A stretch of 64,000 nucleotides of DNA, from positions 48,402 through 112,401 of IMG/VR virus record IMGVR_UViG_3300025141_000036. One strand, 5' to 3'. A program made the translations under genes and the position numbers. Of the stretch, positions 8,425 to 16,320 are shown one piece after another. The notes below the pieces were generated by a model. It did no database searches, was not told where the DNA came from, and worked only from the letters and a program-made list of their open reading frames with translations. This DNA comes from a virus. The stretch's first letter is position 1. Each line of letters begins with the position of its first letter.

Positions 8425-9337
8425 TAAGAATCGTCTCCGTCATTTTTTCTGATGTTAATCCATATTTGTTCCACAAATCCATTGGAGGAGCAGACTCGGG
8501 AAACACATCATTCAACCCAATTCTCAACAGTCGTGCGGGATGGTTTTCACATAAAACCTCTGCTACTATAGAACCTAGACCGCCAACTATAGAATGATCT
8601 TCTATTGTAACAATTTTTTTAGTTTCCTTGGCGGCTTTGATTATAATTTCTTTATCAACGGGCTTTAAGGTCGGAAGATTTATAACTCGACATGAAATCC
8701 CTTGATCTTCAAGGTTTTCCGCTGTCTTTAAAGCTTCCGAAAGGATGCAACCGCTACTTATTAAAGTAATGTCATTTCCCGGTAAAAGCTGGTTTCCTTT
8801 TCCAAACTGAAATCTATAATTTTCTGAGAGGTGTTCTTCTACAGGTTGCCTTCCTATTCTTAAATAAACCGGATTTTTTAAATCTGTCTCTACTAGATAT
8901 TTTGTTATTTCACGAGCCTCAATAGGAGTTGCAGGTTGCAAAACAACCATTCCAGGAATAGACCTCATCAAACTTACATCCTCGAGACCCATTTGGGTCA
9001 CTCCATCCTTTCCAATGGCCAAACCAGCATGAGTGCCCACTAAAATTACAGGAGCCTCAGAATAACCTATAGAGACCCTTATAACATCATACTTCCCTGT
9101 AAGGAAAGAAGCAAAAGATGCCATAAAGACTTTGTAGCCATATTCTGACATACCTGATGCTATTCCAATCATATTACATTCAGCTATTCCACATTCGAAA
9201 AATCTATCAGGGTATGCTTCATGAAATTTTGAAAGCCTTGTCGCTTTTGACAAATCAGCACTCAAAGCTATAACATCTTTTCTGTCTCTGGCTGATTCTA
9301 CTAGTTGTTTGCCGAAGGCATCTCTTGTTGCTAACAT
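8414..9337 (-). CDS. Transketolase, C-terminal (pyrimidine-binding) subunit
   Basis: 307 residues. It holds the thiamine-pyrimidine domain (FFECGIAECNMIGIASGMS, where the family glutamate activates the cofactor) and the C-terminal transketolase domain (EDHSIVGGLGSIVAEVL). The gene partner directly upstream encodes the other half, overlapping by 7 bases. Two-subunit transketolases occur in secondary-metabolite and polysaccharide loci. The reaction moves a two-carbon ketol unit and interconverts pentose, hexose and heptose phosphates. Confidence 0.92.
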   Translation of the reverse strand: MLATRDAFGKQLVESARDRKDVIALSADLSKATRLSKFHEAYPDRFFECGIAECNMIGIASGMSEYGYKVFMASFASFLTGKYDVIRVSIGYSEAPVILVGTHAGLAIGKDGVTQMGLEDVSLMRSIPGMVVLQPATPIEAREITKYLVETDLKNPVYLRIGRQPVEEHLSENYRFQFGKGNQLLPGNDITLISSGCILSEALKTAENLEDQGISCRVINLPTLKPVDKEIIIKAAKETKKIVTIEDHSIVGGLGSIVAEVLCENHPARLLRIGLNDVFPESAPPMDLWNKYGLTSEKMTETILNDK

Positions 9338-10110
9338 CTCAACTCCTCTAGTGCTGCTTCATATTCTTCTTTATTTGGTGCTTTAGCATGCCAAGCTGGG
9401 TCATTCATGAATGAAACACCTGCTCCTTTCTGTGTGTCTAGGATTATACACTTTGGTTTTCCATTTGATTCTAAAGAATCCATAGCTTTCTCTATTTCTT
9501 CATAAGAATTGCCATTAATTCTAATTATATCCCACTTAAAACTAGCTAGTTTTTCCCCCAAAGGATCTAAGGGCAGGATATCCTCTACTAAGCCATCGTT
9601 CTGTGATTTATTAAAATCAATAAAACAGATAAGATTATCTAATTTGAATTTAGGGGCTAACATAAACGCTTCCCACACTTGCCCTTCTTGAATTTCTCCA
9701 TCGCCAACGATACAAAAACACTTTCCGCCAAGGGCCTGTAGTTTCATAGCCAGAGCATGCCCTAGGGCTATACTTAATCCTTGTCCTAGGGAACCTGTTG
9801 TAGCATGCATATAGGGCAACCTCACTTTGTCAGGGTGACCTTGCAAGGGAGAATCAATTTCTCTAAATTTTGCCAGATCCTCATCTGATAAGATTTCCAA
9901 TTCATAGAGTGCGGCATACAAAATAGGAACAGCATGCCCTTTGGACAAAATAAGTTTGCTCCCGCCTATCCCTCTAGATGTCAGATCATAATTTGAATAT
10001 AGATATGCCACCAACTCTGCTAAAGAAAAACTACCTCCGATATGACCAGACTGTTTTTCATAAATCATTCGCAGCACATGCTCTCTTAATCGATTAGCCG
10101 ATATTTTCAT
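9331..10110 (-). CDS. Transketolase, N-terminal (diphosphate-binding) subunit
   Basis: 259 residues from the ATG at 10110, which has an AAGGAAGG ribosome site 6 bases upstream. An in-frame TTG just before is less likely. The thiamine diphosphate motif GDGEIQEGQ...FIDFNKSQNDG carries the Mg-binding D and N. HATTGSLGQGLSIALG and SKGHAVPILYAAL are also typical. Together with the downstream subunit it should form a complete transketolase. Its start lies inside the 3' end of the GmhA-like gene, consistent with coupling of the two steps around sedoheptulose-7-phosphate. Confidence 0.92.
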   Translation of the reverse strand: MKISANRLREHVLRMIYEKQSGHIGGSFSLAELVAYLYSNYDLTSRGIGGSKLILSKGHAVPILYAALYELEILSDEDLAKFREIDSPLQGHPDKVRLPYMHATTGSLGQGLSIALGHALAMKLQALGGKCFCIVGDGEIQEGQVWEAFMLAPKFKLDNLICFIDFNKSQNDGLVEDILPLDPLGEKLASFKWDIIRINGNSYEEIEKAMDSLESNGKPKCIILDTQKGAGVSFMNDPAWHAKAPNKEEYEAALEELRC

Positions 10111-10726
10111 TCGCAACCTTCCTTTTTAATAAACCCACAGCAATGTGAGTAATTTTAGAAATAGAATCTTCAAAATGAAAATTATTATTATTCTTCCCAG
10201 TTTGCCCCGGAAAAATAGAGTCTCCCCTAACAATTATCAACAAATCAGCTAAATCTCTTGCTTTGCAGCTTTCATTTCTTGTAATAACCACCACTTTCAT
10301 TCCAATTTCTTTTGCATATTCTGCTGCTTTAATAACGTTTTTTGAATTTCCTGAACCACTGATTCCGAAGAACACATCACCTGATGATCCTTGATATCTT
10401 AATTGCTCAACAAAAATGTTCTCATATCCCAAATCATTAGAGATGCCTGTTATTGTAGCTACACAATCACACAAATTCACACAATGAAACTTATTCCTAG
10501 GAGCGGATCTGTTTCCTTTGTCCTCAGAGACAAACGGATGCATATTTAAATCTACGACCAGATTGCCCACATAAGCCACATTCCCACCATTTCCACAAGC
10601 AAACACTTTCTTTTCTTTTTCATAAGCTTCAAAGATTATTTTTACAAAAGACTCGATTTCGGTTGATGAAATTGTCTGTATTACTCTTGATGATTCTTTT
10701 TTGTAAACTTCTATTAATTCTTGCAT
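10094..10726 (-). CDS. SIS-domain sugar isomerase, GmhA-like
   Basis: 210 residues. The SIS fold is shown by FACGNGGNVAYVGNLVVDL (phosphosugar-binding loop), LGYENIFVEQL, GISGSGNSKNVIKAAEYA (the SGxS loop) and VVVITRNES. This arrangement matches sedoheptulose-7-phosphate isomerase GmhA and DiaA rather than GlmS. GmhA converts sedoheptulose-7-phosphate to D-glycero-manno-heptose-7-phosphate. The C-terminal HFEDSISKITHIAVGLL places the family active-site E/H helix. It overlaps genes on both sides. Confidence 0.88.
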   Translation of the reverse strand: MQELIEVYKKESSRVIQTISSTEIESFVKIIFEAYEKEKKVFACGNGGNVAYVGNLVVDLNMHPFVSEDKGNRSAPRNKFHCVNLCDCVATITGISNDLGYENIFVEQLRYQGSSGDVFFGISGSGNSKNVIKAAEYAKEIGMKVVVITRNESCKARDLADLLIIVRGDSIFPGQTGKNNNNFHFEDSISKITHIAVGLLKRKVANENIG

Positions 10727-12282
10727 TCTTCATCTCCTTTTAAATGTTTTGATAATAAATATTTTCCTAATAAAAATAAAAAATCTCCGTATTTCCCACC
10801 ATGAAAATCCTCATATAGAGAGCAAATTCCAATATATTGCAAAATACCCAATAACTTTACATTGCTCCAATCTAAATCTCTCTCAACACAAAACATTTCA
10901 AACTCTATCAACAAAAATAATAGATTGCTTTTGACTTTATAAGAAAGAAAAGCTTCTTTGTTTTTAATTTTATAATCATAATGTTTAGATAAAACCATTT
11001 GCCCATTAATCAAGAGAGCATGATATAACTTTCCTAAGTCATAATATGTATCTCCAACCTCCAAACTTTCGCCAAAAGATTCCCTCCAATCGATTAATTG
11101 AAACCGTTGGCCATCATAAATTATGTTTTCTGGTTGGAAATCACCATGAAAATTGCTAGGAATCGCATTCTTATAAATAGATTCCCAGTTTACTCTACTT
11201 AAGGTCTTTTGGATAGGTTCAACTTTTATCCCGTTAATAAATTCTATTTTATCTAACTCACTATCAGAATAAAGACTTATTCTATCGAACAACTTTTCTT
11301 TATACATTTTATTGCAATTGTCGAGAAAACCTTTCGATTTTTCAAAACGCGATGATGAAATCTTATCCATATAAAAATCTAAGACACTCTTCAAAACGTT
11401 CTCATCCAATATCTGGGATAGAGTTTCTCCTTCTATAAACTTATATGAATACATATTATCATTAACCAATTCTACTTCCGGAACGGAATTGTTAAGAAAA
11501 TCTACTCTCAACAGTCTTTTCTTAACCTTTTCGGGATTGTGAAAATATTTTATAACAGTTTCATTTTCAATAAAAATTGTTTCGTCATTTTTGGGAGCAA
11601 CCACTTCTTTATTGTAGACTTTTCGAGTTTCGTCATATGACTTATTATTTCCCGTATCATGCCAAGTAAAAAAGTTTAATCTTATTTCCTTCAAATCATA
11701 AAACCCATGGATAACTTGATATTCATCATTTATAATACTCTTTTCTCTCAAAGAATCCCAGAATGTTTTATAATCATAAACCCCGGCCATTCCGTTATAA
11801 GCCAAATTCCCTATTCCGTAATAAAGCTCATCCAAGTATTCTTCTCCTTTTATTAAACAATATCCCGATGAGGAAGCACTCTCTATTATTGAAGTGCCAA
11901 TCCAATTGTCATCTAGGTAGGAAAATTTTTCGACTTCTTCTACTATAGTATCAGACGAAGTGAAAATAAAAGGGCACCGTAAATGTTTTTCACACTGTAA
12001 CAGACTAAGGCCCGGGCCGGATCCGGGTCCTGAGAAATTTTCTACATGAACATAAGTTATTTTTCTACTTGGAAACACCCTTTTTAGATAAGACTTAACT
12101 TGATAACTCTTAAATCCCAGCGCAATCACAATCTCTATATCTTTACTGAAACTCCTTATTATTTTAGATATCACTGCTCTGTTTTCTATTGGTAACAATG
12201 ATTTGTGCAAACCAGCAACAGTAGTGTTTCTAGACCCCTGGCCTGCTGATAAAATACAAAGTTTGAATTTGCTATTTTTCAT
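10714..12282 (-). CDS. Sugar nucleotidyltransferase fused to choline-kinase-type phosphotransferase
   Basis: 522 residues with two domains. Residues 1-235 begin CILSAGQGSRNTTVAGLHKSLLPI, the G-x-G-x-R...K signature of NTP transferases, with an SSDT metal-site aspartate near residue 110. Residues 240-510 carry a kinase-like fold of the aminoglycoside/choline kinase group: NFHGDFQPENIIYDG (Brenner catalytic H-G-D-x-x-x-x-N) and LIDWRE (metal-binding D). The fusion suggests phosphorylation and nucleotidylation of one substrate, perhaps the heptose made by the flanking enzymes, or choline/ethanolamine-like alcohols as in LicA-LicC. It is the first gene behind the consensus promoter at 12301-12329. 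Confidence 0.88.
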   Translation of the reverse strand: MKNSKFKLCILSAGQGSRNTTVAGLHKSLLPIENRAVISKIIRSFSKDIEIVIALGFKSYQVKSYLKRVFPSRKITYVHVENFSGPGSGPGLSLLQCEKHLRCPFIFTSSDTIVEEVEKFSYLDDNWIGTSIIESASSSGYCLIKGEEYLDELYYGIGNLAYNGMAGVYDYKTFWDSLREKSIINDEYQVIHGFYDLKEIRLNFFTWHDTGNNKSYDETRKVYNKEVVAPKNDETIFIENETVIKYFHNPEKVKKRLLRVDFLNNSVPEVELVNDNMYSYKFIEGETLSQILDENVLKSVLDFYMDKISSSRFEKSKGFLDNCNKMYKEKLFDRISLYSDSELDKIEFINGIKVEPIQKTLSRVNWESIYKNAIPSNFHGDFQPENIIYDGQRFQLIDWRESFGESLEVGDTYYDLGKLYHALLINGQMVLSKHYDYKIKNKEAFLSYKVKSNLLFLLIEFEMFCVERDLDWSNVKLLGILQYIGICSLYEDFHGGKYGDFLFLLGKYLLSKHLKGDEECKN

Positions 12283-12300
12283 TTAATTCTCGTTTTATAT

Positions 12301-12329
12301 ATTATAACACATTCTTCGTCCCCTGTCAA
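12301..12329 (-). promoter_or_regulatory. Consensus sigma70-type promoter
   Basis: On the minus strand TTGACA (12329-12324) and TATAAT (12306-12301) are separated by exactly 17 bases. A TGT precedes the -10 box (extended -10). It fires into the nucleotidyltransferase-kinase gene starting 19 bases downstream and probably serves the operon down to the sigma-factor genes. Confidence 0.9.
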
Positions 12330-12336
12330 AAAAAAA

Positions 12337-12810
12337 TTAATTTTTATGCTCGATATCTATTTTTCCAGATTTTCTATTTGTATCATCTTGATATCTAATG
12401 ACATCATTAAGATGAGGAGTGGAAACCTCCAAAGCAGTATAGGATTCTCTAGCTATGACTCTATGTTTTCTATTGAGAGGGACTGTCCACCCTGATCCTG
12501 CTTTATAAATCTTGGATTCCATAACCCCTTCATCATTTTCCAAAAGAACCTCTGCTTCTCCTTCAATCACATAGTTTGCTTCAATCTTATATTCATGAGA
12601 TTGTAAACTACATCTATTACCTTTTTTCATATGAATCAGCTTAAAAGCATAAAACTCATTTAATTCCAACCATAGTTCATAGCCCCATGGCTTTACTACT
12701 TTATAATCGCTTACTGATAGGTTATCCGGCTTGCTGTTATCAATCGTATCTTTGTACTCCTCTAGTGCTTGCTTTATAAACAAATCTTTAATGTGATCAA
12801 ATTTTGACAT
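12337..12810 (-). CDS. Cupin-fold protein, mannose-6-phosphate isomerase-like
   Basis: 157 residues. The segment VVKPWGYELWLELNEFYAFKLIHMKKGNRCSLQSHEYK is split by PWG/YELW and S-x-Q-x-H motifs of the cupin domain found at the C-terminus of GDP-mannose pyrophosphorylase/phosphomannose isomerase proteins. H and E ligands continue in EANYVIEGEAEVLL and the W-T-V-P-x-x-x-x-H motif. It likely binds a metal and a phosphosugar. Isomerase activity is not certain. It is the last gene of the 20.4-12.3 kb transcription unit and overlaps the HAD gene by 14 bases. Confidence 0.85.
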   Translation of the reverse strand: MSKFDHIKDLFIKQALEEYKDTIDNSKPDNLSVSDYKVVKPWGYELWLELNEFYAFKLIHMKKGNRCSLQSHEYKIEANYVIEGEAEVLLENDEGVMESKIYKAGSGWTVPLNRKHRVIARESYTALEVSTPHLNDVIRYQDDTNRKSGKIDIEHKN

Positions 12811-13162
12811 CTTTAATTCCTTGGTTTCTTTTTAAATTTATTGCATATGCATAATCTTTATCCCCTGAGGGCTTTCTATCATTTATAATATATCTTTTTC
12901 CTCCGCCAATGCCCATAACTAATTGGTCATAGATAATGCCGGCTTTTGACAATTGTTTTTCTGTTTGCTTTCTCATACTCTCTCTACGACCAGTAGTGAG
13001 AATAATGTTGTAGCCTCGGCGGTCCCACTCTTCTAGTTTTTCTAGTGTTCCGTTTAAAATTTCCATTTTATTATCTTGTCGACAAGATAAAAAGGGTGAC
13101 TGATGTTTTACTAACGTGCCATCTATATCACAAAAAATAGTGGCTGGTCTCTTTTCATTCAT
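12797..13162 (-). CDS. HAD-type phosphatase, small
   Basis: 121 residues. Motif I is FCDIDGTLVKH (nucleophile D and acid D), motif II TTGRRE, a conserved lysine lies in KAGIIYDQLVMG, and motif III NDRKPSGD. There is no large cap domain, so it belongs to the C0/KDO8P-phosphatase-like size class and probably acts on small phosphosugars. In an operon with GmhA-like and nucleotidyltransferase enzymes it could supply the GmhB-like dephosphorylation step, which is inference. It overlaps both neighbours. Confidence 0.85.
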   Translation of the reverse strand: MNEKRPATIFCDIDGTLVKHQSPFLSCRQDNKMEILNGTLEKLEEWDRRGYNIILTTGRRESMRKQTEKQLSKAGIIYDQLVMGIGGGKRYIINDRKPSGDKDYAYAINLKRNQGIKDVKI

Positions 13163-14280
13163 AATATAAACCTTGTACTTGGGTTAATGTTCTCCAAGAT
13201 ATCTTTCTTTATCTCTTCTGTATACATTGCTGCCTTAAGAACAACAATGGGGTTAACAACATCTTTTAGAATCTGTGGAGACCGGACAAACAAGTTTGTT
13301 CCATAAAGTCTCTGGTTTATTTTCGCAGGGTCGTTATCCAATATGAAAGAAAAGTTTTCCTCTTTCAAACCAAACTTCAACAAAGATTGGGTAAAAATGT
13401 GAGCACCAAAAATAAATGTGTTACTCTTATTTTCCAGTTGGTTTTCAATTTTCTTCACTTCTGCATTGTAATAATTCATAAAATCATCCAAATAAGACGA
13501 ATCTTGTTTATAAACCTTATCGGCTGCAACAGACGAAGATTTGATCGCTGAAACGAAAACACAGTGGTTGCTAAAGTCTTTTTCTTCTACAACTTCAAGG
13601 CCAGAGTAATGTAAAATTTCTCTTAACAACTCTTTTGTTAAACCATAGGTGTGTTCAAAATTCATCGCATTTGTGAAACCATCTTTCATCATCTCATCAA
13701 TTATGGGTGCCGAAATGAACATCATTTTTCCTTCTTCTAAAAGCTCTGTCATCACTTTAATCTCGTTCATAGGATCATAGAGGTGCTCTATAACATGAGA
13801 ATGAATGATTGCGTCGGGTTTTTCTTTTACAGAATTCTTATCAAAAAATTGTTCTTTTAAAATAATCTTATCTGTTGGCTTATTACCATAACAACTCAGG
13901 TTAGTGTCATAAACCGTTATAGATTCAATCTTCTGGTTTTTCTCAAGGTGCTTAGCTAAAACTAGTTGTGCGCCACCAATCTCTACAAGATTACCTGATG
14001 CACTAATATTGATGAAGTCTGCAAATTCTTTGTGGTGGCGATTCCAAATTTTACCAAAAGAACTGTTATGAGCATCTTTATATAAAATTTCCAACGGAAC
14101 TAATTTTGTTAATTGTGCTGTTTTACACTCAGAACATTTTGCAAAATTCAAATCTAGTGTCAAATCGGATTCTCTGTTTTGAGTTGTAGTTCCCATATAG
14201 ATAGGAAAATCTTTTATAGAATAAGCATCTACTAAAGGAGACGAGCAATAAACACATTCGCTTCGCAGGACATATTTCAT
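13159..14280 (-). CDS. SAM-dependent C-methyltransferase-like protein
   Basis: 373 residues in three parts. An N-terminal zinc-binding segment (CVYCSSPL ... KCSECKTAQL) comes first. A class I methyltransferase domain follows with NLVEIGGAQLVLAKHL as the SAM loop and PDAIIHSHVIEHLYDP. The C-terminal domain starts near FIFGAHIFTQSLLKFG. This order matches sugar C-methyltransferases such as TylC3 relatives (Methyltransf_13/23/14 domains). It probably modifies a nucleotide-bound deoxysugar. It overlaps both neighbours by 4 bases. Confidence 0.85.
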   Translation of the reverse strand: MKYVLRSECVYCSSPLVDAYSIKDFPIYMGTTTQNRESDLTLDLNFAKCSECKTAQLTKLVPLEILYKDAHNSSFGKIWNRHHKEFADFINISASGNLVEIGGAQLVLAKHLEKNQKIESITVYDTNLSCYGNKPTDKIILKEQFFDKNSVKEKPDAIIHSHVIEHLYDPMNEIKVMTELLEEGKMMFISAPIIDEMMKDGFTNAMNFEHTYGLTKELLREILHYSGLEVVEEKDFSNHCVFVSAIKSSSVAADKVYKQDSSYLDDFMNYYNAEVKKIENQLENKSNTFIFGAHIFTQSLLKFGLKEENFSFILDNDPAKINQRLYGTNLFVRSPQILKDVVNPIVVLKAAMYTEEIKKDILENINPSTRFIL

Positions 14281-15014
14281 TTATCGCTCCACACACAAAT
14301 TTTATTAATAGTTGGTTCATTTCGTAAATAACCGCGGGTCTTTCCTGCTTCTCCCAACAAATAATGATTAAGTGTTGATCCTATGTCGATGTAAGTATTT
14401 TGTGAATTAAACTCAAACAACTGATGGGCTAAAATGTTACCAAACGGTCCGGCACAAAAAAGGAACAAATTATCTTTTATTTCCTCTGTTGTTATGAAAT
14501 CTTTCACCTCCGATATTAATTCATTATTATCTACCCATGCATTCTTTCCAATCTGAAAATGTTTCGAGACATCAAACGGAAGACTATCCAAATTAGATGC
14601 CGAGTTTGAAACCAAAACCACCTCAAACTCTGAATAATGTGGAACCATCTTATCTAAATAATGCTTATGATTTCCATTAACAAAAAGATTGGCCCAAGTT
14701 AAATTTGTTAATTCTTGCCCCGATTGTTTTTTTAGCCAATTATGAACAGTTAACCCCCCAATACAACAAGGACATGAGATTCCTACGAAATAATTTTCAT
14801 TCTTAAATCTAAATGACTCTATCATTTGTTTTCGAAACTCTTGATTCTCTTTTGGATTAAACCAAAACTCACCATTATTAATTGGCTTATTTGATAGGAT
14901 GTGTAATTCTCCATCAGCATATTTAGAAAAAGAAAATGGCTCTTTGGTTTTTAACTTATCAATCAATATTTTTAAATCTTCCCTAAAACTTTTATTCTCT
15001 GTTTTAAATTTCAT
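14277..15014 (-). CDS. Probable GT-D-type glycosyltransferase
   Basis: 245 residues from the ATG at 15014, which has a GGAAGGAAG ribosome site. An alternative start 18 bases earlier lies within that site. The segment EPFSFSKYADGELHIL resembles the SLxRYGDGE motif of DUF1792/GT-D glycosyltransferases, where D-x-E binds metal. Downstream come LFLFCAGPFGNILAHQLF and YIDIGSTLNHYLLG, also like GT-D enzymes. It is placed in the glycan cassette. Family assignment rests on these motifs alone. Confidence 0.7.
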   Translation of the reverse strand: MKFKTENKSFREDLKILIDKLKTKEPFSFSKYADGELHILSNKPINNGEFWFNPKENQEFRKQMIESFRFKNENYFVGISCPCCIGGLTVHNWLKKQSGQELTNLTWANLFVNGNHKHYLDKMVPHYSEFEVVLVSNSASNLDSLPFDVSKHFQIGKNAWVDNNELISEVKDFITTEEIKDNLFLFCAGPFGNILAHQLFEFNSQNTYIDIGSTLNHYLLGEAGKTRGYLRNEPTINKICVWSDK

Positions 15015-15016
15015 AA

Positions 15017-15796
15017 TTATTCTTCCTTCCATTTTGGATAAGGTTTATTACAGGCTTTCTTAAACTTGACCTTGAAGTCATCGGGCCATTCTTTATTGAT
15101 AACTCCATCTTTTGGCACCCTCGGCGGTAAATAAATATTTAATCTATTTTCTCTACAATATTTAAAAATTTGATATACCTTGTAAGAATCAGTCCCTTTG
15201 GAAATTCGAACATCCCATAGTTTGTTTTGCGATGGCTCACAATCTCCAAGCAACACCTCCCTTAATGCCTCAACAGTTAAGGAGTCAGCCTCTCGGACAA
15301 AACCCTGCTCGGTTGTATAGGGTGTGTATGTAAATTTTTTTGTTTTTAATATCTCGCCACTATCCACCCTATTTTCAATTCTCATGATCGAAACTCCCCA
15401 TTCGCAGGATTCCAACATTCTTCCCCAGACTAACGAGGCGCCGCCTTGAACATCTGGGAGTATCGCTCCATGGTTACCAATTACTTCGAATTTTGATGTG
15501 ATTGATTTAGGAACTATCCTAGAATCACCTAAAGTTATAATCAAATCAATTTTGTTTCTCTCACAAAACTCTAGGCAATTTTGCCATTCGCTTGTTTTAT
15601 CTAGGACTATTTTATTTTCTTCACAAAAACTATCTAACTTAACAGAGTTCACTTTACTGTTTAGTTTATCATCAGGGAGACCAAAAACATATAGGATCTC
15701 GAACTTGCCTAGATCACTTATCATCTTCATACTCTCTAAAGTTAGTTTTGTGTTTCCGGTAATTGCTACCTTAATGACATGATTGTTTTGAACCAT
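15017..15796 (-). CDS. Formyltransferase-like protein, probably sugar N-formyltransferase
   Basis: 259 residues. The N-terminal Rossmann start is KVAITGNTKLTLESM. The catalytic region GNHGAILPDVQGGASLVWG corresponds to the N-x-H...LP-x-x-x-G-x-x-P-x-x-W pattern of methionyl-tRNA formyltransferase relatives, with N and H visible. Such enzymes add a formyl group from formyl-tetrahydrofolate to amino-sugars of O-antigens. The RVDSGEILKTKKF segment is also typical. No aminotransferase to make an amino sugar is seen in the window. It overlaps the SGNH gene by 31 bases. Confidence 0.82.
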   Translation of the reverse strand: MVQNNHVIKVAITGNTKLTLESMKMISDLGKFEILYVFGLPDDKLNSKVNSVKLDSFCEENKIVLDKTSEWQNCLEFCERNKIDLIITLGDSRIVPKSITSKFEVIGNHGAILPDVQGGASLVWGRMLESCEWGVSIMRIENRVDSGEILKTKKFTYTPYTTEQGFVREADSLTVEALREVLLGDCEPSQNKLWDVRISKGTDSYKVYQIFKYCRENRLNIYLPPRVPKDGVINKEWPDDFKVKFKKACNKPYPKWKEE

Positions 15797-16320
15797 CGTT
15801 TGGCGATCTCCTTATATCCTTCATGTGTAAAGTGGACTCCATCTATCAGGTGGGATTCTAAATCTGACATATCTGCTACTATAAAGTTCATTTCTTTCGA
15901 TAATTTTGCAATCACCCTATTGTATTTTACAACATATTCTCTATTGGACATATAGTATGGACTAAACTTTAGATCTGGGAGAGTCGCAACAATGGGCATT
16001 TTACCATTAACTCTTATTGAATTGATTATTTGTTTTAAATTATCTTCATAAATTTCAAGGGGTGTTGGTTTCTTAGTATCGTTTGTACCAATCATAAGTA
16101 GAGAAATTTTTGCACCTGGATTGGCTTTAAGTTGATGCCATGATCTTCTTAATAAATCTGAGCTTGTTTCTCCGTTCACACCATAGTTGTGGCAAATATA
16201 AAATTCCCCAGTTTCTTTTGATAGCATACTACCTAACTCAGTAGGGTAAGATCTACCATATCTATCTCTTGCTCCATAGGTGAGGGAATCCCCCAAACAC
16301 ACTATTTCATTCCAAATCAT
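15766..16320 (-). CDS. SGNH/GDSL hydrolase
   Basis: 184 residues from the ATG at 16320. A longer start is inside the upstream gene. Block I is IVCLGDSLTYG with the nucleophilic serine, block II NYGVNGETSSDLL, block III LLMIGTNDTKK, and block V DGVHFTHEGY with the D-x-x-H pair. All catalytic residues are present. Members remove or transfer acyl groups, often acetyl, on surface sugars. No signal peptide is present, so it acts in the cytoplasm or on the virion. Confidence 0.9.
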   Translation of the reverse strand: MIWNEIVCLGDSLTYGARDRYGRSYPTELGSMLSKETGEFYICHNYGVNGETSSDLLRRSWHQLKANPGAKISLLMIGTNDTKKPTPLEIYEDNLKQIINSIRVNGKMPIVATLPDLKFSPYYMSNREYVVKYNRVIAKLSKEMNFIVADMSDLESHLIDGVHFTHEGYKEIAKRWFKTIMSLR

